Below are positions 14,537-23,270 of a DNA stretch of 64,000 nucleotides, piece by piece. The notes beneath the pieces were generated by a model. The model searched no databases and was not told the origin of the DNA. It saw nothing but the letters and a program-made list of their open reading frames with translations. Within the stretch, counting starts at the first letter, position 1. Each line of letters begins with the position of its first letter. Position numbers and translations under genes: made by a program. The stretch comes from JAHIKV01 sp965195225 (GTDB taxonomy: Bacteria; Planctomycetota; Planctomycetia; Pirellulales; Thermoguttaceae), in NCBI GenBank assembly GCA_965195225.1, contig CBDAFL010000188.1, positions 5,757 through 69,756 of the forward strand. The letters are read 5' to 3'.

Positions 14537-15730
14537 TCAAGAGAAAGACAGACAGAATCGGTGGATGATCTCCGTGGCTTGACGGAGTTGATCGAGCGAA
14601 ATCCATTCGTCGGCCGTGTGGGCTTGTTCGATGGAACCGGGGCCGAAAACCACCGATGGGACGCCGGCGGCCGCGAAAAATGCGGCGTTGGTGGCGTAAG
14701 ACACGCCCAGCCGACGACATCCCCCAACCACCTCGCCTGCCGAACGCGAGAGCCGATCGGCCAACCGTTCGTTGTCGCGGTCCGAAAGCGACGGGCCTGA
14801 CATGAACGGCAAATCGTGTTCCAGCGGAAACGAAGTTATCGCCGGTTGCGAGAGGTGATCGATCAACTGTTGCCTGGCCTCCTCGGGCGACTCGCCGGGC
14901 GGCGGACGGCAATCGATCTCGATTGTGCAGCGGTCGGGCACCGTGTTGACGCTCAAGCCGCCGCGGATCGTGCCGACGCTCAATGTCCTCCGGCCGCAGA
15001 GCGGGTGGGCCGGCCCGGCGGTCTCCAACTCCACCGCGTATCGCTCGATCGCCGCGACGACTCGCGCCATTTTGTAAATCGCATTATCCGCGGCCACGGG
15101 GCGGGAACTATGCCCGGCACGCCCTAGGGCATGGCACCGCCAGCGGATCACGCCCTTGTGGGCAACGATCACGTTCAGGCCGGTCGGCTCGGCCACGATC
15201 GCGGCGTCGGGTCGCCGGGGGACGATCTCGCCGCCGTCCTCGTCCCATAGTTTGGTCAGCCGCGAAGCCCCGCTGAATCCATGCTCCTCGTTCACCGTGC
15301 AAGCGACGACGATCGTCGGCCGGGGGCAGGGCCGCCGGGCCGCCAGCCGGGCAACGGCCGCGATAATGGCGGCCATCCCTCCTTTCACGTCGCATGCGCC
15401 GCGACCGTGGAGCCGGCCCTCGCGCTCCAATGGCTGAAACGGTTCGATGGTCATGCCTTCCACCGATACGGTATCCTGGTGGGCGTCGAGCAGCAGCAAC
15501 CGGCCCTCCCGCGCCGATTCGGCGTCTCCATCAAGCCGGGCAATAAGATTCTCCCGGCCCGGCAAGACCGGCTGGCGAAAAGTAGTCAAACCGATCCGCG
15601 AAAAGGTCTCTTCCAGAAAGTCGGTCAGCCGGGCCTCGCCGAAAATCGGCCCCGTCGGCTCCCGGCCCATCGGATTGACGCTCGGGATCGCCACCAGTTG
15701 CTTCAGGATTTCGACGGGATCGAGGATCAT
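14537..15730 (-). CDS. M20-family metallopeptidase (DapE/ArgE-like)
   Basis: The protein has 397 residues. LLLLDAHQDTV carries the first zinc ligand His, GRGACDVKGGMAA carries the bridging Asp, and TVNEEHGFSG has the catalytic Glu pair. AEPTG and GRAGHSS follow, with the late QAHTADEW ligand His. Members cleave acylated amino acids (succinyl-diaminopimelate, N-acetylornithine); I cannot assign the exact substrate. The start ATG 15730 overlaps the stop of the preceding DapA-like gene (TAATG), so translation is coupled. This suggests a shared pathway. Confidence 0.85.
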   Translation of the reverse strand: MILDPVEILKQLVAIPSVNPMGREPTGPIFGEARLTDFLEETFSRIGLTTFRQPVLPGRENLIARLDGDAESAREGRLLLLDAHQDTVSVEGMTIEPFQPLEREGRLHGRGACDVKGGMAAIIAAVARLAARRPCPRPTIVVACTVNEEHGFSGASRLTKLWDEDGGEIVPRRPDAAIVAEPTGLNVIVAHKGVIRWRCHALGRAGHSSRPVAADNAIYKMARVVAAIERYAVELETAGPAHPLCGRRTLSVGTIRGGLSVNTVPDRCTIEIDCRPPPGESPEEARQQLIDHLSQPAITSFPLEHDLPFMSGPSLSDRDNERLADRLSRSAGEVVGGCRRLGVSYATNAAFFAAAGVPSVVFGPGSIEQAHTADEWISLDQLRQATEIIHRFCLSFS

Positions 15731-16800
15731 TAGTCGGCCAGCCAATCGTCGAGGTGTTTCGCCACGAATTGGTTGTCGGTCAAGTGCGGATAGTCGCGGC
15801 AAACGCGGTCGATTTCGGCGGCCTGTCCTTCGCCGAGTGTTTCGTGTGGATCGAGACACCAGACGCCTTCGAGCAGTCCTTGCCGGCGGAGCACCTCGTG
15901 GATGCCGGGAATGCAGCCGGCAAAACCGCCGGCAACGTCGAACAACGCGGCGTTTGAGTCGGTCACTTCCACGGCGCGTTGCAGCAACTCGGGCGGAATC
16001 GAGGCTCCGCTCTCGGCGACCGCCCGACACCCGTCGAACAACTCAACCGCCCGGCGCGTCCAAACCGCCCAGTGGCCGAGCAGTCCACCGACGATCCGCC
16101 GCTCGACCGGTTTTCCAGCCGCGTGAAAGCGATGTGTCGTAAGCAGGTCCAAGACGATGTGGTCGTCGTTGCCGGTGTAGAGCGCGATGTCGTCGCGGCC
16201 CGACTCGGCCACCGCGCGGACCACGTCCAAGGTGCGATAGCGGTCGAACGGCGCGATTTTGATGGCGACCACGCCTTCGATTTCGGCGAAGCGGCGCCAG
16301 AACTCGAAAGCAAGCACTCGGCCGCCGACGGCCGGCTGAAGATAGAAGCCGACCAGTGGGATCGTCTCGGCCACCGCGCGGCAGTGGGCCAACAGCGCGT
16401 CGTCGTCGGCGTCGCGCATGGCGGCCAGGCTGAGCAGCCCGGCGTGGTATCGGAGCCGTCCGGCCAAATCGGCCTCGGCCGTGGCCTGGCGCGTGTCGCC
16501 GCAGAGGCCGGCAATCCGCACCAGCGGCCGGTCGCGGCGGACGTCGAGTCGGTCGAACTCCTCGGCGGCCAGACTCAATACCGGCTCGAACAGGCCGATC
16601 TTCGGGTTGCGGATGGCGAATTGCGTGGTATGTACGCCAACGGCGACCCCGCCGACACCGGCCGCCTCGTAGTAGCGCAGAATTGCTCGCTGCCGCCGCG
16701 GATCAAAACGTCGGTGTTTGTCCAGCGCCAACGGACAGGCCGGAATTGCCAATCCGTGCAAAATTAAGTCGCGGATTGCGGGATCGATCAGTGAGACCAT
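15730..16800 (-). CDS. dihydrodipicolinate synthase-family aldolase
   Basis: The protein has 356 residues. It follows the (beta/alpha)8 pattern of the DHDPS/NAL family, with LALDKHRRFDPRRQRAILRYY at the start. VAIKIAPFD probably carries the Schiff-base lysine near residue 184. The signature GGTGE of true DapA is not obvious, because VGGVAVGVHTTQF occupies its place, so the substrate is probably another 2-oxo acid. Genes on both sides are tightly spaced (4 bp to the SDR gene, 1 bp overlap with the DapE-like gene). Confidence 0.8.
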   Translation of the reverse strand: MVSLIDPAIRDLILHGLAIPACPLALDKHRRFDPRRQRAILRYYEAAGVGGVAVGVHTTQFAIRNPKIGLFEPVLSLAAEEFDRLDVRRDRPLVRIAGLCGDTRQATAEADLAGRLRYHAGLLSLAAMRDADDDALLAHCRAVAETIPLVGFYLQPAVGGRVLAFEFWRRFAEIEGVVAIKIAPFDRYRTLDVVRAVAESGRDDIALYTGNDDHIVLDLLTTHRFHAAGKPVERRIVGGLLGHWAVWTRRAVELFDGCRAVAESGASIPPELLQRAVEVTDSNAALFDVAGGFAGCIPGIHEVLRRQGLLEGVWCLDPHETLGEGQAAEIDRVCRDYPHLTDNQFVAKHLDDWLAD

Positions 16801-16804
16801 GTTG

Positions 16805-17854
16805 TTAGAACCTTCCGTTTCGCACCTCGAAATGGGTTGGTTTGTCCAGAGTAGGACCGCCGCGAACGGTCCAATCGGCGATCCAGCGGATCAGTTGCGA
16901 CTCGTCCACTTGCGGTTGACCGAACAACCTATTGGCCAGCGAGGCGTTGCTCAGCAGTGCGTCCGGCGCTTCTTCTCCGGTGAAACTTACCGGCCGGTCC
17001 ATCAGTTTGCCCAACTGTTCGGCGACTTCCCGGACGCTCAACATTTTCCGGCCGGTCACGTTGATCACCGCCGGGGGTGAGGCCGCCTCGTCGAACGCCT
17101 GCAACGTCATGGCGTTGTTGTCCCCCTGCCAGATCGCGTTGAAATACCCCATCGTCACGTCGATCGGCTTGCCGGCCAGGACTTTTTGGGCCAGATCGAC
17201 CAATACCCCGTAGCGCATTTCGTTGGCGTAATTCAAGCGGATAACGGCCACGGGGATGCCGAAAGTTTGGCTGAAATGCGCGAATATCCGCTCGCGTCCC
17301 AAACAACTCATGGCGTATTCGCCCACCGGATTGGGCGGATCGCTCTCGATCGAGCCGGCGGCGGCGACCGGCACGAGCGGATAGACGTTGCCGGTCGAGT
17401 AGGCGACGATGCGGCTGTTGCGGAATTTTTCGCAGACCATGCCGGGCAGATAGACGTTTCTGGCCCAGGTCGCCTCCTCTTGGCCGGTGGCGCCGAATTT
17501 CATGGCCGCCAGATAGAGTACGTTCGGCACGTCGGGCAGAGCCTCCAACTGGCCGCGATCGAGCAAATCGCAGCGGATCGTTTCGATGCCTTCCGATTGA
17601 AGTTGCCTTTGCAGTTCGGGCGTCGAGAAGCGTGCCACGCCGATCACACGGCGCCGCACGCCGCCGGCCCGACGGATCATCCGTGCCAGGCTTGGGCCAA
17701 TCTTGCCCCCGACGCCCAGGATAATAACGTCCCCCTCCAGCCGCTCCATCGTCGCCACGACACCCGGCGTCGGGCGACTGAGCAACTCATCGAGTTGCTC
17801 GAGGTCCGCGATCCGCTCAGGTAAAGGCGACTGTTTACTACAAGAGTTGGTCAT
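16805..17854 (-). CDS. NAD-dependent epimerase/dehydratase (extended SDR)
   Basis: The protein has 349 residues. ILGVGGKIGPSLARMIRRAG at about residues 46-65 is the Rossmann glycine motif, and YLAAMKFG and YSTGNVYP fit later SDR strands. The tyrosine of the YxxxK motif is seen in GEYAMSCLG, but the lysine is not at the expected place, so the catalytic mechanism may differ. It is the first gene of a three-gene operon with the DapA-like and DapE-like genes. A role in catabolism or synthesis of an unusual amino or sugar acid is an inference. Confidence 0.8.
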   Translation of the reverse strand: MTNSCSKQSPLPERIADLEQLDELLSRPTPGVVATMERLEGDVIILGVGGKIGPSLARMIRRAGGVRRRVIGVARFSTPELQRQLQSEGIETIRCDLLDRGQLEALPDVPNVLYLAAMKFGATGQEEATWARNVYLPGMVCEKFRNSRIVAYSTGNVYPLVPVAAAGSIESDPPNPVGEYAMSCLGRERIFAHFSQTFGIPVAVIRLNYANEMRYGVLVDLAQKVLAGKPIDVTMGYFNAIWQGDNNAMTLQAFDEAASPPAVINVTGRKMLSVREVAEQLGKLMDRPVSFTGEEAPDALLSNASLANRLFGQPQVDESQLIRWIADWTVRGGPTLDKPTHFEVRNGRF

Positions 17855-18570
17855 CGGTCGGTAATGGTTAGGTCAGAAACCAGTGGTCTGAAACGAAAAA
17901 ATCCGTCCTAAAACTCGCCCACACATGTTGATTTGTAGCAGCATAACGAACTGACTGTAGCAAAATAATACGCTTCGGAACAGAGCCTACGCCCTCTGCC
18001 ACAATAAGCCAAGCCGGATGCAATTGCCGGAAAGCCTTGCCACCAAGAGAGTTGGGGCGATTCCCCGATGTTTCTGACCAGGAAGCCAGGCGAGTGGCAC
18101 GCCGAATGCTTAAAGAGAGCATCGGCGAAGCGAAAGAAAAGATTCGCCGGAACAAAGCGACTGGCCCGTGGGGCCTCTGACGATTTTGACCGGACGGTTA
18201 CCTTGCCCTTACTGCCCGGTCGGCCGCTATGTAGGTGGCACGTCAAAGGCCCCTATTTTATTTCCTTTCCGAAGATTTTGGAAGAGGTAAAATTCCCGGA
18301 GGGCAAGGCGGCACTCTGCGGAGTGGGGACATGGGCCCTTCTGGAGCGGCGAAGCCGCAGTAGGTTTTTCACGCTGGGTGGAATCCCTCTTGTGCCTGCC
18401 GCGCCCGTAACCGTTCACGGCCCGCGGTGCCAGGGGATCAGCGGTCGGGGGGTAGGCATCAACCGGCTTCCCACGCTGGATCAATAATGAGCCTTGCCGC
18501 GAACCTGCCTTTTAGATACCCTTCGCCACCCCGCGGTCTGTTCCGATTTGTCACTTCTGTATTGGACCGG
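17855..18570. other. 716-bp gap without a supported gene
   Basis: Open frames here lack start signals, known motifs and the codon pattern of neighbouring genes. I found no tRNA or clear terminator. The next CDS could start at 18487, but I prefer 18571. Confidence 0.5.
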
Positions 18571-19044
18571 ATGGAATACGAGGTTCAACACTGCGCTCGA
18601 TGTTGTTCGACGTCCGGTCGCGAGTTCGCGCCGGGCGAAGAGTATTACTCCGCGCTGGTTGTCGAGGACGACGAGCTGAAACGGTACGACTATGCGGCCG
18701 ATGCGTGGCCGGGTCCGCCGGAGACGGCCGTCGGCTGGTGGAAATCGCGCCTGCCGCAACGCAACGCCAACAAAAAACATTGGGCCCCAAACGACGTAAT
18801 GCTCGACTTCTGGGACCGGCTGGCCGACCAATCCGACAAGCAAGATATGCGTTACGTGCTGACGCTGCTGCTGGTCCGTCGCAGGGTGCTCAGGATGGAG
18901 GAGGAGAAACTCGATCCGAACGGCTTGGAAGTGTTGGTGGTGCATTGCCCACGCCGCGACGCGATGTACGAAGTTCCGGCGGTCGTACCATCGCCGCCGC
19001 AAATTGATCGGATTCAGGAGGAGCTTGCCACGCTGCTGCGGTAG
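18571..19044 (+). CDS. small zinc-ribbon-like hypothetical protein
   Basis: The protein has 157 residues. The N-terminus MEYEVQHCARCCSTSGREFAPGE has a C-x2-CC motif like a degraded zinc ribbon. WWKSRLP and the long helical DFWDRLADQSDKQDMRYVLTLLLVRRRVLRM follow. I chose ATG 18571 because the domain begins there. It precedes two lipoprotein genes on the same strand with small gaps. I recall similar proteins in planctomycetes, but none with a known role. Confidence 0.68.
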   Translation: MEYEVQHCARCCSTSGREFAPGEEYYSALVVEDDELKRYDYAADAWPGPPETAVGWWKSRLPQRNANKKHWAPNDVMLDFWDRLADQSDKQDMRYVLTLLLVRRRVLRMEEEKLDPNGLEVLVVHCPRRDAMYEVPAVVPSPPQIDRIQEELATLLR

Positions 19045-19045
19045 C

Positions 19046-19105
19046 TGAGGGGAGAGGGGAGAGGGACGAGGGGTGAGGGACGAGGGACGAGGGACGAGGG
19101 GCGAG
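19046..19105. repeat. GGGACGAGG/GGGAGAGG word tract
   Basis: A one-sided tandem-word tract before the small lipoprotein gene. It has the same unit as the tract at 7593-7650. Confidence 0.75.
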
Positions 19106-19108
19106 AGA

Positions 19109-19312
19109 ATGAAAGTGAACCTGCAAACGGCTGGAGTCGGGCTTCTTTGCACAATGGCCATGACAACGGCAATCGGGTTGGGTTGTAGTAGTTTCCAGGG
19201 GCCGAGATATCCGCCGCCATCGCCGCCGTTGGTCGACGAACCGGCCAAAACCATCGACATCGGATGCAGTACCAAAGAGGTCGGCCCTCGCCGCGTTGAG
19301 GACCACCGGTAA
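19109..19312 (+). CDS. very small lipoprotein
   Basis: The protein has 67 residues. A signal sequence (VGLLCTMAMTTAIGLGC) ends in a lipobox, with Cys at residue 26. The mature part starts SSFQGPRYPPPSPP, closely resembling NTFPWAKYPPPTPQP in the neighbouring 320-aa lipoprotein, then stops soon after. It may be a truncated duplicate or a real short lipoprotein. The word tract ends just upstream. Confidence 0.55.
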   Translation: MKVNLQTAGVGLLCTMAMTTAIGLGCSSFQGPRYPPPSPPLVDEPAKTIDIGCSTKEVGPRRVEDHR

Positions 19313-19343
19313 TCCATCGACAAATCCCACTGCACGATACACC

Positions 19344-20306
19344 ATGAATCACTCTGGATGGACAATACGCCGAAACATGAACCACGCGGTTGCGATTCCG
19401 ATGCTGGTATTGTTGGCGGTGACCGGAGCGGGCTGCAACACATTTCCGTGGGCGAAATATCCGCCGCCCACGCCGCAGCCGCGGCTGCTGCCCCCTTCGC
19501 CGACGTTGGAGCAAGTCATCGAGGTGGTGAATCGAAATAATTCGCGGATACAGTCGTTTTCGAGTTCCCGGGCTTCGATCGACGGGCCGGGCTTCCCCTC
19601 GCTGAGGGCCAGCGTGGCCTTCGAGCGGCCGAGGCGGTTGCGATTGCGGGCCGAGACCGGGCTGACCGGGGCGGAATTCGATCTGGGTAGCAACGATGAG
19701 TTGTTCTGGTTCTGGGTGCGGCGGAACCAGCCGCCGGCGGTCTACTACTGCCGCCACGACCGGATCGCCGCCAGCGAGGCGCTGCGGGCAATGCCCATCG
19801 ATCCGGAGTGGCTGATCGAAGCGTTGGGCGTGGCGGAGTTCGACCCAGCCTTGCCGCACCAGGGACCGACTCCCTTACCCAACGACCGGCTGCGGATCGA
19901 CACCATCCGCAACACGCCCGAGGGACCGATGACCAAGATCACGATCATCGACGGTTCGCAAGGCTGGATTCTCGAACAGCACCTGTTCGACGCCCAACGT
20001 CGGCTGCTGGCCAGTTCGGTCGCCGGCGAACATCGCCGCGATCCGCTGAGCGGCCTGGTAATGCCCACGGTCGTGCGGATCAACTGCCCCCCGGCCCAAA
20101 TGTCGATGCGGATCAATCTGGGCAATGTGGAGATCAACCGACTGTCGGGCAACACCGCGGCGTTGTGGACAATGCCGGAGTATCCCGGCGCGCCGGTGGT
20201 GGACCTTGCCGATCCGAACTTCCGGCCGCCGCCGTCGTCGTCCCAGGCGTCCGCGACCTCGCGCCGTCCGGCACCGCGGTCCAATTGGCGGCGTCCCACG
20301 CGATAG
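19344..20306 (+). CDS. large lipoprotein with LolA/LolB-like region
   Basis: The protein has about 320 residues. The lipobox AVTGAGC follows a hydrophobic segment, and mature NTFPWAKYPPPTPQP leads to a proline-rich linker. VIEVVNRNNSRIQSFSSSRA and the repeated beta-strand pattern (RLRAETGLTGAEFDLGSNDELFWFWV) look like the LolA/LolB-type lipoprotein-carrier fold. I infer an envelope role. Start 19344 gives a positively charged n-region (TIRRNMNHA); ATG 19377 is the alternative. The C-terminal 35 residues are disordered. Confidence 0.75.
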   Translation: MNHSGWTIRRNMNHAVAIPMLVLLAVTGAGCNTFPWAKYPPPTPQPRLLPPSPTLEQVIEVVNRNNSRIQSFSSSRASIDGPGFPSLRASVAFERPRRLRLRAETGLTGAEFDLGSNDELFWFWVRRNQPPAVYYCRHDRIAASEALRAMPIDPEWLIEALGVAEFDPALPHQGPTPLPNDRLRIDTIRNTPEGPMTKITIIDGSQGWILEQHLFDAQRRLLASSVAGEHRRDPLSGLVMPTVVRINCPPAQMSMRINLGNVEINRLSGNTAALWTMPEYPGAPVVDLADPNFRPPPSSSQASATSRRPAPRSNWRRPTR

Positions 20307-20387
20307 CCGGCTGCAAGCCCCGTACTCTCGCTCCCACGCGGAGAGGTCGTGAATTTTTGTAGAGTGCGTGATCGAGTCGGGGCGTTT

Positions 20388-20540
20388 TCAATCGGATTTT
20401 GAGGGAGCGATGCGATACACCTGGCACTCGGCCAAGGTTTTTTCGACCCGTTTGTCCAACTCGTCGAGCTGAACGATCAACTCCTCGTGTCTGACCTCCA
20501 ATTCCTTCAGCAGGTCTAGTTGCGCGGCTGGAATGTTCAT
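20388..20540 (-). CDS. 50-residue coiled-coil hypothetical protein
   Basis: The frame encodes MNIPAAQLDLLKELEVRHEE, then LIVQLDELDKRVEKTLAECQ and a short tail. The leucine/glutamate pattern is a clear amphipathic helix. The gene is short and has no obvious Shine-Dalgarno. I recall planctomycete small proteins that begin like this, which supports it, but I cannot check. It is convergent with the lipoprotein gene. Confidence 0.55.
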   Translation of the reverse strand: MNIPAAQLDLLKELEVRHEELIVQLDELDKRVEKTLAECQVYRIAPSKSD

Positions 20541-20929
20541 CAGGCAGGGGTCTCGGGGGTGAAACGTGGTGCCTTAAGTTCCATCGGTTGCCGGACGGCC
20601 AGGGGTCCAGCCGGCATGGAGGAGGGCAATCGGACTAAGTGTAAGGCCGTCAACATCTTACGGCTGGGCAAAATATACCGGCCAAGTTGATCGGATTGGT
20701 CGGTGGCCCACGAAAAGTGCTAATGCCGAGGCTGCCAAGACATGGGAAAGCGGGAGGGATTAAACGTCTCTACGCGAGAGGTCGATAAGGGGGTGGACAG
20801 GGCCAGCCCGGCAATGTAGACTACAGGGCTACACGTGGCGCGAGATGTTTTCCTGCGTGGCGAGTGGGTTTGCCCCACCCTCTACACAAGCAATACTGGA
20901 CGTTCAGATCAAACCCGAAGGAGGAATGA
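20541..20929. other. 389-bp leader region before rpsU, no gene
   Basis: I see no open frame worth calling. A promoter for rpsU must lie here, but no confident -35/-10 pair stands out. Confidence 0.45.
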
Positions 20930-21133
20930 GTGGTTAAATTGACGTTGCGGGAAAGAGAATCTATCCAAGAGGCGGTGCGTCGCTTCCGCAAGCTGGTCGA
21001 GCGGAGCGGGATCAAGAAGGAGATGCGTCGCCGCGAGTACTACGAAAAGCCAAGCGAGATCAAGCGGCGTGCCCGGTTGCGTGCCGAGCGCCGTTCTCGA
21101 CGCGGCAGCACGATGGGCCGCGTCGGACTCTAA
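20930..21133 (+). CDS. rpsU: 30S ribosomal protein S21
   Basis: The protein has 67 residues. VKLTLRERESIQEAVRRFRK is the S21 N-terminal helix, and RREYYEKPSEIKRRARLRAE is the conserved second half. The start is GTG 20930, preceded by GAAGGAGG. S21 binds the 30S subunit and helps initiate translation. Confidence 0.95.
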   Translation: MVKLTLRERESIQEAVRRFRKLVERSGIKKEMRRREYYEKPSEIKRRARLRAERRSRRGSTMGRVGL

Positions 21134-21332
21134 CGCCTAAATCCATGGCGTGTTATTCCGTTGGTTCCGAAGTGGTGGGTGCGCGCGCGAAGAGTTCTTG
21201 AGGTTGTTCTTCTGATTTTCAGGGCGTACAAGTGGTCGGTGAACCGACCGCCCCTCATCCCACGCCCCTCGTGTGGCCTTGTTCGCGCCACTCGTGTACA
21301 CTAAATACTAACCACCATCCACACACCCGCAC

Positions 21333-22454
21333 ATGCAACAGCACGAGATCGACCTCTGGCACATGCGACGCGCGGTGGAGCTTGCCGCGCGGGGGGAGGG
21401 CTTCGTCGAGCCAAACCCGATGGTCGGCTGCGTGATTGCACGAGGCGCGGAAATCATCGGCGAAGGATGGCATCGGCGGTTCGGCGAAGACCACGCCGAG
21501 GTCGAGGCCCTGCGAATGGCCGGCGATCGGGCCACCGGGGCCACGCTGTACGTCACGCTCGAGCCGTGCTGTCACCAGGGCAAAACGCCCCCCTGCACCC
21601 GGGCGGTGATCGAAGGCGGACTGCAGCGCGCGGTCGTGGCCTGTCGAGACCCGTTTCCGCAAGTCCAAGGCGGTGGCATCGACGAGTTGCGCGACGCGGG
21701 AATAACCGTGGACGTGGGGCTGCTGGAGCCTGAGGCCAGGCAGATAAACGCACCATACCTGAAACTGTTGGAAACGGGCCGGTCGTGGATCATCGTCAAA
21801 TGGGCCATGTCGCTCGACGGCAAAATCGCCACGCACACCGGCCAGAGCCGCTGGATATCGGGGCCGGAATCGCGCCGGATTGTTCACGTGCTGCGCGGCC
21901 GGGTCGACGCGATTCTTATCGGGCGCGGAACGGCCGAGCACGACGATCCGCTGTTGACGGCCCGACCCCCCGGTCCGCGAACCGCCCTCCGCGTGGTGCT
22001 CGACACACAGGCAACGCTCTCCGGCGACAGTCAACTCGCGCGCTCCGCCGGCGAGACGCCGGTGCTGGTGGCCGTGGGGACCGAGGCTTCTTCCGCCGAC
22101 CGCCTGCGGCTCGGCAACGCGGGCTGCGAGGTGTTTGTCTGCGATGGCGATACTCACGCCGACCGGTTGGACTCATTGCTATTGGAGCTTGGCCGTCGCC
22201 AGCTGACCAACGTGTTGGTCGAGGGTGGCGGCCGCGTGTTGGGCAACCTGCTCGACGCGCGGGCGATCGACGAGGTCCACGTGTTCGTCGCTCCAAAACT
22301 CATCGGCGGCGAGGAATCGACCACGGCCGTCGGCGGCGCGGGTATCGCCGAGATTTCCGCGGCCATGCAATTGGATTCGCCCGAAGTGCGACAGGTGGGC
22401 GACGATATTTATGTCCGCGCCCGAGTATCGCGCGATAGCGATGCAGCGAACTAA
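21333..22454 (+). CDS. ribD: bifunctional riboflavin biosynthesis deaminase/reductase
   Basis: The protein has 373 residues, the standard RibD length. The deaminase part has GEDHAEVEAL and LEPCCHQGKTPPCT, the zinc-binding motifs. The reductase part begins with KWAMSLDGKIATHTGQSRWI and contains GRGTAEHDDPLLTARP and NVLVEGGGRVLGNLL. It performs the second and third steps of riboflavin synthesis from GTP. No other rib gene is adjacent. The Shine-Dalgarno is weak. Confidence 0.95.
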   Translation: MQQHEIDLWHMRRAVELAARGEGFVEPNPMVGCVIARGAEIIGEGWHRRFGEDHAEVEALRMAGDRATGATLYVTLEPCCHQGKTPPCTRAVIEGGLQRAVVACRDPFPQVQGGGIDELRDAGITVDVGLLEPEARQINAPYLKLLETGRSWIIVKWAMSLDGKIATHTGQSRWISGPESRRIVHVLRGRVDAILIGRGTAEHDDPLLTARPPGPRTALRVVLDTQATLSGDSQLARSAGETPVLVAVGTEASSADRLRLGNAGCEVFVCDGDTHADRLDSLLLELGRRQLTNVLVEGGGRVLGNLLDARAIDEVHVFVAPKLIGGEESTTAVGGAGIAEISAAMQLDSPEVRQVGDDIYVRARVSRDSDAAN

Positions 22455-22462
22455 TGTCGCAC

Positions 22463-22495
22463 GTTTAGCAGCCGCCGTTCCGGCGGCCGCTAAAC
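22463..22495. terminator. hairpin GTTTAGCAGCCGCCG after ribD
   Basis: A near-perfect inverted repeat with a 3-base loop, 8 bases after the ribD stop. There is no T run, so it may be a palindromic repeat that also works as a terminator for convergent genes. Confidence 0.55.
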
Positions 22496-22519
22496 AGATG
22501 CAATTACGCCTACGATACG

Positions 22520-22852
22520 TCACGGTCCGATGCTGGGCGGATTGTCGGCCAGAAAGTCGCGAGGACCGCGGGTCGTGTAGTAGGGATAGGTAATGGCGCC
22601 AGTCGGCGGACCGGGAGTATTAACCTCTTCGCAACACTCCTGGCAACCTCTGTCGCGGCACCTCCGGCAACGCACCATCCGTCCGGGGTCGCCGCAGTAT
22701 TCTTCGCCGGGGTCGTCGTAGGACTGGCAACCCTCCGAGGCTTGGGCGCAACTATCGTCCATGCAGGTCGCGGGACTCCGCCCGTGGGTAACACAGCCGG
22801 TCAGTCCAACCAAGACAAACACCGTCAGTACCGAGTACATCGCGCGTTTCAT
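22520..22852 (-). CDS. cysteine-rich small lipoprotein
   Basis: The protein has 110 residues. The lipobox VGLTGC gives Cys at residue 20. The mature part contains eleven more cysteines (CMDDSCAQASEGC, YCGDPG, CRRCRDRGCQECCEE), which suggests disulfide bonding or metal binding outside the cytoplasm. No known domain was recognised. Confidence 0.68.
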   Translation of the reverse strand: MKRAMYSVLTVFVLVGLTGCVTHGRSPATCMDDSCAQASEGCQSYDDPGEEYCGDPGRMVRCRRCRDRGCQECCEEVNTPGPPTGAITYPYYTTRGPRDFLADNPPSIGP

Positions 22853-23270
22853 GTTGGGTCTATTCCTTGTTTGCTCTTGTCAAGTTTGGCGGGGCGGGTA
22901 GGATCGAGACGCGGGAAGGTTCCCCCGCCTTCATTTGACATCGGCCCGACAATCGTTAGAGTCCAGAAAATCGACAGAACCGCTCGCCGCGTTAAGGTTC
23001 GCAAGGTTCCCCCCCGATAAATCCGGGCGTTTTCGTGTAGAATGGGCAAAACAGCCCGAGTTTGCAGGCGCGGCCTATTGTCATTCTGAGCGTAGCGAAG
23101 AATCTCCGTGAAATTGGGCGATATCCTTCGCTACGCTCAGGATGACAGAGGGGTTTTTCCGACAAAGCACTAGCAGCAAGTTCCCAGAGACCGACTTTTT
23201 CGACGGGCTGTTGGCGGCGTGCTTACACGCCGGCTAAACGCGTACACCCCAGTATTCAACGATCATATCG
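22853..23270. other. 418-bp gap with dispersed palindromic repeat
   Basis: No gene was seen. The only clear structure is the palindromic repeat at 23080-23146. Confidence 0.5.
23080..23146. repeat. palindromic repeat GTCATTCTGAGCGTAGCGAAG
   Basis: The arms TCATTCTGAGCGTAGCGAAG and CTTCGCTACGCTCAGGATGA are separated by about 25 bases. This type of sequence is common in several bacterial phyla. Confidence 0.85.

Noticed and set aside
14424..14912. N-terminal extension of the lipid kinase gene
   Set aside because: It would overlap the DapE-like gene and has no protein-like content.
15731..16030. N-terminal extension of the DapE-like protein
   Set aside because: It would overlap the DapA-like gene in another frame; the TAATG junction gives a clean start.
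18068..18487. Plus-strand 139-residue frame
   Set aside because: No Shine-Dalgarno, motif or neighbour support; the sequence looks non-coding.
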